NCBI RefSeq assembly: GCF_036099295.1
Contig: NZ_CP107976.1
Span: 7,192,001-7,256,000 of the forward strand
From: Streptomyces sp. NBC_00358
Lineage (GTDB): Bacteria; Actinomycetota; Actinomycetes; Streptomycetales; Streptomycetaceae
Direction of reading: 5' to 3'
Length of the DNA stretch: 64,000 bases
In this document: positions 58,640-64,000 of the stretch, piece by piece
Position numbering within the stretch: position 1 is the stretch's first letter
Layout: each line of letters opens with the position of its first letter
Notes under the pieces: generated by a model
What the model saw: the letters and a program-made list of their open reading frames with translations, nothing else
Database searches by the model: none
Told to the model about the DNA's origin: nothing
Translations under genes and position numbers: made by a program

Positions 58640-59610
58640 CCATCCTCTGCGTACGTTTCCAGCTGCCTTCGACGCACGAGGCGGCTCTGCCTCGACTCCT
58701 CGGCGTACTGGAGGAGTTCACGCCCGTCATGGAGGCGCTGCCACCCGACGGCGCCCTGCTCGATCTGCGGGGTGCCGAGCGGTACTTCGGGCGCGGTGCC
58801 GTCGAGTTCGCCTCGCTGATCAGGGTGCGGACCCTCGCCCTGTACGGGATCGACTGCGTGGTCGGCGCCGGGCCGGGCCCGATGCTCGCGCGGATGGCAC
58901 TGCGCGACGCCGCCCCCGGGGTGACCCGTGTCGTGCCCCGGGAGCCGGACGCCGTGGCGGAGTTCCTCGCCGGCCGGCCCGTCGCCGCGCTGCCCGGCGT
59001 CGGCGGTTCCACCGCCCGCACCCTGTGCGAGTACGGCCTCGACACCATCGGCAAGGTCGCGGCCGCGCCCCTGTCCACGCTCCAGCGCCTCACCGGCGTC
59101 CGGGCCGGCCGCGAACTGCACGAGAAGGCGTCCGGCGTCGACCGGAGCCGGGTCGTACCGAACGCCACCTCGCGCTCTCTGGCCGCCGAACACCCCTTCG
59201 AGTGCGACGAGTTGGACCCCTCCCGGCATCGCCGCGCGCTGCTCTCCGTGACCGGGGAGATCGGCACCCGGCTGCGCGCGCTGGAGAAGGTCTGCCGCAC
59301 GCTGACCCTCACCGTGCGCTACGCCGACCGTTCCGCGACCACGCGCAGCCGCACCCTCAAGGAGCCGACGGCCCACTCCTCGACGCTGACCGGCACCGCG
59401 TACCGCATGTACGAGGCGCTCGGCCTCCAGCGTGCCCGGGTCCGGGCGATCGCCCTGCGCGCCGAGGGCCTGACCCCCGCGACGGGGGCCTCCCATCAGC
59501 TCACCTTCGACCCGGTCGACGAGAAGGTCCGGCGCATCGAGGAGGTCGCGGACCGGGCCCGGGCGAAGTTCGGCCCCCATGTGATCGGCCCGGGGACACT
59601 GGCCGCCTGA
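58636..59610 (+). CDS. Degenerate Y-family polymerase-like protein, ImuB type
   Basis: 324 residues. The helix-hairpin-helix region (ALPGVGGSTARTLCEYGLDT) and little-finger domain (RALEKVCRTLTLTVRYADRS, HSSTLTGTAYRMYEALGLQR) match DinB-type polymerases. The catalytic palm does not: the N-terminal DMDAF-type motif is absent, the segment before the usual SLDE motif is about 60 residues too short, and that motif reads ALPPDGALLD. It should therefore not polymerise, like ImuB, which links DnaE2 to the sliding clamp. Four-base overlap with dnaE2 (ATGA) gives equal expression. Confidence 0.85.
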   Translation: MTILCVRFQLPSTHEAALPRLLGVLEEFTPVMEALPPDGALLDLRGAERYFGRGAVEFASLIRVRTLALYGIDCVVGAGPGPMLARMALRDAAPGVTRVVPREPDAVAEFLAGRPVAALPGVGGSTARTLCEYGLDTIGKVAAAPLSTLQRLTGVRAGRELHEKASGVDRSRVVPNATSRSLAAEHPFECDELDPSRHRRALLSVTGEIGTRLRALEKVCRTLTLTVRYADRSATTRSRTLKEPTAHSSTLTGTAYRMYEALGLQRARVRAIALRAEGLTPATGASHQLTFDPVDEKVRRIEEVADRARAKFGPHVIGPGTLAA

Positions 59611-59676
59611 CTCCCCGTACGCGGGTGAGGCGGCCTCCCGCCCCCTCCGGCGGGCCTGTCCGGCCCCTGGGCGGCC

Positions 59677-60051
59677 CTAGTTGGCCCAGGGCGGTGTGAG
59701 GACCGAGCCGTCGGCCAGTTCCGCGCGGAGGCCGATGGAGGTGGTGACCCAGGAGAGCGCGGTCTCCTGGGCCGGATTCTCGATGCCGAGGGCCACGCCC
59801 GGGGTGATGACCACGGTGTCGCCCGCGGTGATCCGCTCGGTGCGGCCGTCGAGCGTGACGAGCAGTTCGCCGGAGAGGAGATGGAAGATCTCCTCGCGGT
59901 CGACGGTGTGTACGGGGGCCCGGTGCCCCGCGGGGATCTCCGCGCGCCAGGCGCACAGCTCCTTGCTGCCGCTGCGGGGAGCGGCGTACGAGACGAAACG
60001 GGCGCCGTGGATCTCGTGGACGACGGCTTCGGACGAGCGGATGACGGACAC
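59677..60051 (-). CDS. Small cupin-domain protein
   Basis: 124 residues forming a single cupin barrel: RAEIPAGHRAPVHTVDREEI and FHLLSGELLVTLDGRTERIT then AGDTVVITPGVALGIENPAQ. The metal-binding pattern is reduced (His, Glu, Glu visible). AGGAGG five bases before the GTG. It is divergent from a MarR regulator with two palindromic sites in between, so it is probably the regulated gene. Substrate unknown. Confidence 0.85.
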   Translation of the reverse strand: MSVIRSSEAVVHEIHGARFVSYAAPRSGSKELCAWRAEIPAGHRAPVHTVDREEIFHLLSGELLVTLDGRTERITAGDTVVITPGVALGIENPAQETALSWVTTSIGLRAELADGSVLTPPWAN

Positions 60052-60073
60052 GGGTGCCTCCTGGGTCGGGAAT

Positions 60074-60126
60074 TTGGTCAAGTAGCTTGACCAAGCTTTC
60101 AGGAATATGGTCAAGCAGATTGACCA
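60074..60126. promoter_or_regulatory. Two palindromic operators between cupin and MarR genes
   Basis: Site 1: TTGGTCAAG, TAG, CTTGACCAA (60074-60094), perfect 9-3-9. Site 2: TGGTCAA, five bases, TTGACCA (60108-60126). Centres are 33 bp apart, three helical turns, so dimers would lie on one face. These are the likely sites of the MarR protein. Confidence 0.8.
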
Positions 60127-60153
60127 AATCGTCAAGGGTGTTTCAATGCACGC

Positions 60154-60600
60154 GTGCAGAACTCCGAGGCCATGGCCCTGACCGCCGCCCTGCTCGCCAC
60201 CGCCGGCGAGCTGACGCAACGTATCCACGAAGGCGTGGTCGCCCGCGGATTCGCGGAGCTGCGCCCCGCGCACGGCTTCGCCTTCACGCGGCTTGCGCCG
60301 GACGGGGCCACGGTCACCGAGCTCGCCGCCCATCTCGGGGTCACCAAGCAGGCCGCCAGTCAGCTCGTCGAGGAACTCGTCCGCAAGGGGTACGTCGAGC
60401 GGCGGCCGCACCCCGACGACGCGCGGGCCAGGCTCGTCGTACTGACAGGGCTGGGGTGGGAATGCACCCGTGCGGCGGAAGAGGCGGCGGCGGACGCCGT
60501 TCGGGCGTGGGCCGAAGTGCTGGGAGAGGACGAAATGCGCGCGTTGTATACGCGTTTGCTGCGCATCGCGCCCTACGGTCCCATCAGGCCCGCCTGGTGA
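60154..60600 (+). CDS. MarR-family transcription regulator
   Basis: 148 residues. The winged helix is clear: GATVTELAAHLGVTKQAASQ, LVEELVRKGYVERRPHPDDA and RARLVVLTGLG (recognition helix and wing), with dimerisation helices at both ends. MarR proteins repress adjacent and divergent genes and release DNA on binding phenolic or other small ligands. GTG start; a longer frame does not exist because of the operator region. It very likely controls itself and the divergent cupin gene. Confidence 0.92.
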   Translation: MQNSEAMALTAALLATAGELTQRIHEGVVARGFAELRPAHGFAFTRLAPDGATVTELAAHLGVTKQAASQLVEELVRKGYVERRPHPDDARARLVVLTGLGWECTRAAEEAAADAVRAWAEVLGEDEMRALYTRLLRIAPYGPIRPAW

Positions 60601-60654
60601 CAGCGCGCTGACCATGGCAGTCGCTCTGGTTATCACTGGAAGTTTTTACTGACG

Positions 60655-60723
60655 CGTAACTTCACACTTCTGCTACTCGACCGTAACTTGACGAGTGAAC
60701 AGCATCCTCGTGATCCGGATCAC
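60655..60723 (+). promoter_or_regulatory. Lipase promoter region: direct repeat and GTGA-N6-TCAC palindrome
   Basis: CGTAACTT occurs at 60655-60662 and 60682-60689. TTGACG at 60688-60693 may be a -35 hexamer. GTGATCCGGATCAC (60710-60723) is a perfect 14-bp palindrome of the Crp/Fnr type (GTGA-N6-TCAC), 48 bp before the lipase start. Confidence 0.55.
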
Positions 60724-60770
60724 AGGGCGTAAACCCCCACAACTCCCTTGAGCCGCAAGGAGATCACTCG

Positions 60771-61631
60771 ATGCTGCCCTGGAAGCGAGTGCTCAGACCC
60801 CTGGCCGCGCTGCTGCTGACCGCTGTCGTCGCGGTCATCCCCGCCGCCACAGCACACGCTGATTCCGCCCCCAGCAGTGGCTGGAACAACTACTCCTGCA
60901 AGCCGTCCGCCGCCCATCCCCGCCCTGTCGTCCTCGTCCACGGCACCTTCGGGAACTCCGTCGACAACTGGCTGGCCCTCGCGCCCTACCTGACCAGCCG
61001 CGGGTACTGCGTCTTCTCCCTCGACTACGGGCAACTGCCCGGCGTCCCCCTCTTCAACGGCCTGGGCCCCATCGACCAGTCGGCCGCGCAGCTCCAGGTC
61101 TTCGTCGACAAGGTGCTCGCCGCGACCGGCGCGGCCAAGGCCGACCTGGTGGGCCACTCGCAGGGCGGCATGATGCCCCGCTACTACCTCAAGTTCCTCG
61201 GCGGAGCCGCCAAGGTGAACGCCCTCGTCGGTATCGCCCCCGACAACCACGGCACGAACCTCGACGGTCTCGCCAACCTGCTGCCGTACTTCCCCGGCGC
61301 CGCCGGCCTGCTGTCCGCGGCGACTCCGGGACTCGCGGACCAGGTCGCCGGCTCCGCGTTCCTGACCAAGCTCAACGCGGGCGGCGACACCGTCGCCGGC
61401 GTCCACTACACGGTCATCGCCACCAAGTACGACGAGGTGGTCACGCCGTACAACTCGCAGTTCCTGACCGGATCCGACGTCCACAACGTCCTGTTGCAGA
61501 ACCTGTGCGGGCTCGACCTCTCCGAGCACGTGGCCATCGGGATCTTCGACCGGATCGCCTACCACGAGGTGGCGAACGCCCTCGACCCGGCGCACGCCTC
61601 CACCACCACCTGCGCCTCCGCGTTCAGCTGA
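60771..61631 (+). CDS. Secreted triacylglycerol lipase (alpha/beta hydrolase)
   Basis: 286 residues. Signal peptide ending AHADS near residue 30. RPVVLVHGTFGNSVDNWLAL holds the oxyanion-hole motif HG; the nucleophile Ser130 is in DLVGHSQGG; Asp and His of the triad are probably in KYDEVVTPYN and AYHEVANAL. Two cysteine pairs (NYSCKP, GYCVFS, NLCGL, TTCAS) support secretion. It resembles the class of Streptomyces lipases and lipase class 2. AAGGAG lies seven bases before the ATG. A Crp-like palindrome lies upstream. Confidence 0.92.
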   Translation: MLPWKRVLRPLAALLLTAVVAVIPAATAHADSAPSSGWNNYSCKPSAAHPRPVVLVHGTFGNSVDNWLALAPYLTSRGYCVFSLDYGQLPGVPLFNGLGPIDQSAAQLQVFVDKVLAATGAAKADLVGHSQGGMMPRYYLKFLGGAAKVNALVGIAPDNHGTNLDGLANLLPYFPGAAGLLSAATPGLADQVAGSAFLTKLNAGGDTVAGVHYTVIATKYDEVVTPYNSQFLTGSDVHNVLLQNLCGLDLSEHVAIGIFDRIAYHEVANALDPAHASTTTCASAFS

Positions 61632-61701
61632 CCGGCCGACCGGCTCGGCGGACCACTCGTCCATGGTGGTCCGACCGGGCATGCCCGGCGTGATCGTTCG
61701 A

Positions 61702-61736
61702 CCGGCCGCGTTCCGGTCCTTCCGGAACGCGGCCGG
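61702..61736. terminator. Terminator after the lipase gene
   Basis: Fifteen-pair stem CCGGCCGCGTTCCGG (61702-61716), loop TCCTT, complement 61722-61736. Confidence 0.85.
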
Positions 61737-61748
61737 CTGAGCACGCCG

Positions 61749-61787
61749 CCGGGGGCTGTCCGACCTGAGCCGCCGGTCAGCCCCCGG
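61749..61787. terminator. Second hairpin between lipase and LPMO genes
   Basis: CCGGGGGCTG (61749-61758) pairs with CAGCCCCCGG (61778-61787) around a 19-base loop; likely terminates the minus-strand LPMO transcript. Confidence 0.6.
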
Positions 61788-61864
61788 GAGTCGTCCGGCC
61801 GCCAGTGCCCGTCCGGCAATTCACACCGTTGCCCGCCGGGCGAACGGGAACTGCCGGGCAGGCC

Positions 61865-62929
61865 CTAGCGGCCGCGCCTGCTTCCCGGCGTCGCGCGCCG
61901 CCGGACCGAGGCGAACAGCGCCGCGGCACCGAGCGCCAGGGCGGCGGCGCCGCCGATCGCGGCGTACGAGGTCGAGGAGTCGCCACCGGTCTCGGCGAGA
62001 TCCCGGGAGGAACCGGCGGCCTCCGGCAGGTTCCCCGCGGGGTCCGAAGCCGCGCCGACGTCCTCGGCGGTCTTCGCGTCCGCGGTGGTCCTGGTGTCCC
62101 CGGCGTCCCCGGCGGAGTCCGCGCTCGTGGCCGGCGCCGCCGACGTACCGGCTCCGCCGCCCCCGTGGCCGTGGTGGTCCACGGTCGACCTGCCGCTGCC
62201 GTCCTCGATCTGCCGGTCGGTGGGCGCGGACGCGCTCGGCGCGGGAGAGGTGCCGCCGCTCGCGCCCTTGCCGCCGCCCGTGTTCTCACCGCTGCCGCCG
62301 AACGCGACGTCGGAGCACGAGTAGAAGGCCTCCGGACTGTCCGAACGCTGCCAGACCGCGTACAGGAGCTGCTTGCCGGAGCGCTCCGGCAGGGTGCCGG
62401 AGAAGGTGTAGAAGCCGCCCGAGGCCGCCGGGTCCGTGACCGTCGCGACCGGGCGTGCCAGGTCCAGATCGCCCCAGGCCAGCGGCTGCGACGGGTCGTA
62501 GCCCGGCTTCGTGATGTAGACCTTGAACGTGCCCTTGTGGGGCGCGGTCACCCGGTACCTGAAGGTGTACGGGCCGCTGCTCACGCTCGTCGCGGGCCAG
62601 TCGGAGCGCGCCAGGTCGAGTCCCTTGAACTCGGTGCTGCCCGCGCCGCACAGCTTGCCGTCCGGGATCAGCTCCTGGTGCCGCCCGTTCGCGTCGCCAA
62701 TGCGGATGCCGTTCCAGTCGTAGAGCGCCTGGGTGCCGCCCGCCGCGACGGCCGCCCTGCAGGCGTCCGACCGGGGGTTCTCCGGACCCTCCGCGTAGCA
62801 CTGGGACACCCGGCTCACCGGGTCCCCCATCGAGCCGTGCGCCGAGGCCGGAGCCGCGGCCAGCGCGGACAGGGCGAACGGGGCGACACCGAGCACGGCG
62901 ACGCCGACGGCCTTGCGGCGTGCGGACAT
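61865..62929 (-). CDS. AA10 lytic polysaccharide monooxygenase with sortase anchor
   Basis: 354 residues. Cleavage of the signal peptide at APASA/HGSMGD exposes His31, the first ligand of the copper histidine brace; TAPHKGTFKVYITKPGYDPS supplies the second His and the family sequence. WPATSVSSGPYTFRYRV and DVAFGG complete the domain. A Gly/Ser/Thr/Asp linker (with HHGHGG) follows, then LAETGG at 311-316, a hydrophobic helix and basic tail RRRATPGSRRGR, a sortase E/F-type cell-wall signal. LPMOs cleave chitin or cellulose oxidatively; this one would be tethered to the cell wall. GAGGAG before ATG. Confidence 0.93.
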   Translation of the reverse strand: MSARRKAVGVAVLGVAPFALSALAAAPASAHGSMGDPVSRVSQCYAEGPENPRSDACRAAVAAGGTQALYDWNGIRIGDANGRHQELIPDGKLCGAGSTEFKGLDLARSDWPATSVSSGPYTFRYRVTAPHKGTFKVYITKPGYDPSQPLAWGDLDLARPVATVTDPAASGGFYTFSGTLPERSGKQLLYAVWQRSDSPEAFYSCSDVAFGGSGENTGGGKGASGGTSPAPSASAPTDRQIEDGSGRSTVDHHGHGGGGAGTSAAPATSADSAGDAGDTRTTADAKTAEDVGAASDPAGNLPEAAGSSRDLAETGGDSSTSYAAIGGAAALALGAAALFASVRRRATPGSRRGR

Positions 62930-63124
62930 GGGGGAACTCCTCGAACGGTCCTGGTGCGCGGGGGCGAGTCCCGCACGGCGTTCCGTGCGGGGATCCCGTG
63001 GGGGGCGATCAGAAAACTAGCCCCAAGAAACCGCGAAATCGCCTGCTGGAGGCGGGTGATGGAGATCCTTATGGCGCTGTTAAGGGAGTACTGAGACTGC
63101 GATCAGGTAGGTAGCGTGCGGGAC

Positions 63125-63610
63125 ATGAACGAGACGACCGAGGAGTTCCGGGGGACGCCCGAGGCGTTCGGAGTACGGGCTGCCGTCGCCGCGGACGTGC
63201 CCGCCGTGAAGGCCGTGATCGACGCCGCGTTCCAGCCGTACGTCGAGCGCATCGGACTCGTTCCGGTGCCCATGGAGGCGGACCACGCGGCGAATGTCGC
63301 GGCGGGTCGGGTGTTCGTCACGGGGGAGCCGGTGACGGGGCTCGTGGTCGTCGAGGAGCGCGCCGACCATCTGTACCTCGACACCATCGCGGTCCACCCC
63401 GATGCCCATGGCCGGGGCATCGGGGGACGGCTGCTGCGTTTCGTGGACGCACACGCGCGCGCCCTCGGACTGGACGAGATCAGGCTCTGCACGAACGCGA
63501 TGATGTGGGAGAACCGGAAGATCTACCCGAAGTTCGGGTACGAGGTCATCGAGCGGCGCGCGGACGGCCCGTACGACCGGATCCACTACCGCAAACGGCC
63601 GGCGGTCTGA
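63125..63610 (+). CDS. GNAT-family N-acetyltransferase
   Basis: 161 residues. The acetyl-CoA-binding motif A is YLDTIAVHPDAHGRGIGGRL (Q/R-x2-G-x-G form RGIGG), with motif B LCTNAMMWENRKIYPKFGYE. GNAT enzymes acetylate small molecules or proteins; the substrate cannot be told. TAGCGT ends seven bases before the ATG, there is no ribosome site, so a leaderless mRNA is likely. An upstream GTG in frame at 63116 would overlap that hexamer. Confidence 0.88.
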   Translation: MNETTEEFRGTPEAFGVRAAVAADVPAVKAVIDAAFQPYVERIGLVPVPMEADHAANVAAGRVFVTGEPVTGLVVVEERADHLYLDTIAVHPDAHGRGIGGRLLRFVDAHARALGLDEIRLCTNAMMWENRKIYPKFGYEVIERRADGPYDRIHYRKRPAV

Positions 63611-63650
63611 CGGAGCCCACCGCACGGGGCCGGTCCGAGGGGGCCCATCA

Positions 63651-63683
63651 CGGCCCGCACCGACCGGTGCCGATCGCGGGCCG
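63651..63683. terminator. Terminator hairpin between GNAT gene and convergent small gene
   Basis: CGGCCCGC (63651-63658) pairs with GCGGGCCG (63676-63683); an inner CACCG/CGGTG stem can also form. Confidence 0.6.
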
Positions 63684-63758
63684 GCGGCGGGTCCCCGCCG
63701 CGAACCGCTGATCCGGCGGCGCGCTCGTGGAGGCCGTGCTCCATGGGGCCGCGGCGGC

Positions 63759-63893
63759 TCAGCCGTCCGGCCACCAGGTGCGCGCGATGTCCTTCCGGAC
63801 CTCCGGGCGCTCGGCGGGGCGCACCTCCGGCTCGTCCCGCGCACGGCGGGAGTCCGGCTTCCTCAGGGGCTTCTGCACGGTCACACGGCGCAT
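63759..63893 (-). CDS. Small basic protein, 44 residues
   Basis: Minus-strand frame from ATG at 63893, with AAGGAGG five bases upstream, a near-perfect ribosome site. The product starts MRRVTVQKPLRKPDSRRARD and ends EVRKDIARTWWPDG. Strongly charged with a Trp-Trp near the C-terminus, no signal peptide, no known domain. Third codon positions are GC-rich as in real genes here. It is convergent with the GNAT gene and separated by a hairpin. Confidence 0.65.
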   Translation of the reverse strand: MRRVTVQKPLRKPDSRRARDEPEVRPAERPEVRKDIARTWWPDG

Positions 63894-64000
63894 GGCTGCC
63901 TCCTTGCGTCTACCGGAATCCGCGGTTGTACGGAGGTAGACCCTTTCGGGGAGAGTTCCTCATCGGTCGCGATCTGTCTGTGGCGGCGGTCACCCGTGGG
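63894..64000. other. Window end, upstream region of the small gene
   Basis: Only the ribosome site (63899-63905) and presumably the promoter of the 44-residue gene lie here; nothing else is apparent up to the window edge. Confidence 0.3.

Noticed and set aside
61676..61689. CCGGGCATGCCCGG palindrome after the lipase as an operator
   Set aside because: It lies between a stop codon and a strong terminator, where chance GC palindromes are common.

Overview
The base composition (GC-rich, strong third-position GC bias, frequent GTG starts, GGAGG-type ribosome sites, GC-rich hairpins without U-tracts) and the protein set (streptogrisin, Rpf-LysM proteins, SflA-like SepF paralogue, DnaE2 mutasome, secreted LPMO) point to a Streptomyces chromosome, core-arm side. 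The order pyrG, Nudix, ald, parA-like, scpA, scpB, rluB, aroH, tyrA, cmk, plsC, der follows the conserved actinobacterial chromosome-segregation/translation block. No rRNA, tRNA, CRISPR array or prophage was seen.

Layout. 1-1520: 5' part of a GH15 glucoamylase/trehalase-type gene (minus strand). 2-13.5 kb: pyrG, ADP-ribose-type Nudix, an NB-ARC/TPR protein, ald with tandem terminators, then the parA-like/RHH/scpA/scpB/rluB run; ScpA and RluB carry long low-complexity N-terminal extensions. 13.7-16.8 kb: SigG-type ECF sigma factor with a TIGR03086 protein and a DHA2 exporter, closed by a 0.2-kb MITE whose end supplies the exporter's stop codon. 17.1-20.5 kb: an accessory NAD/ADP-ribose-linked locus (NrtR-like Nudix regulator with tandem operators, ADP-ribosylglycohydrolase, two paralogous nucleotidyltransferases). 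20.5-22.2 kb: exported Rieske/membrane cytochrome-like operon. 22.5-27.2 kb: aroH-tyrA, cmk-plsC-der.

27.3-36 kb: two unrecognised genes, a tandem pair of Rpf-LysM muralytic enzymes, and a branched-chain-amino-acid-type ABC transporter whose two permeases and one ATPase are fused into a single 1005-residue protein, with a divergent lipoprotein and binding protein. 37-46.6 kb: WYL regulator, I78 inhibitor-like protein, PAP2 phosphatase, PIG-V-like mannosyltransferase, DHA2 exporter, acyl-CoA dehydrogenase with a perfect operator palindrome, SflA, and a DUF5685 protein with a cysteine-dense tail.

46.7-52.4 kb: polar amino-acid ABC transporter split around a divergent promoter region; the binding-protein gene is preceded by a 23-codon cysteine-ending leader peptide of the type found before sulfur genes, and the permease is co-encoded with a FAD/NAD(P)-binding protein, ATPase and DUF1684 protein. 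I infer a sulfur-compound uptake and oxidation unit. 52.7-54.7 kb: streptogrisin protease and slipin. 55.0-59.6 kb: LexA-type box, dnaE2 and a degenerate, apparently non-catalytic Y-family partner (mutasome). 59.7-64 kb: cupin/MarR pair with two palindromic operators, secreted lipase, sortase-tagged LPMO, GNAT and a 44-residue small protein.

The best candidates for something not yet described are the NrtR/ARH/dual-nucleotidyltransferase locus, the leader-peptide-controlled transporter-oxidoreductase unit, and the structured leader of the first rpf gene. Functions come from motif reading only; no database search was run.
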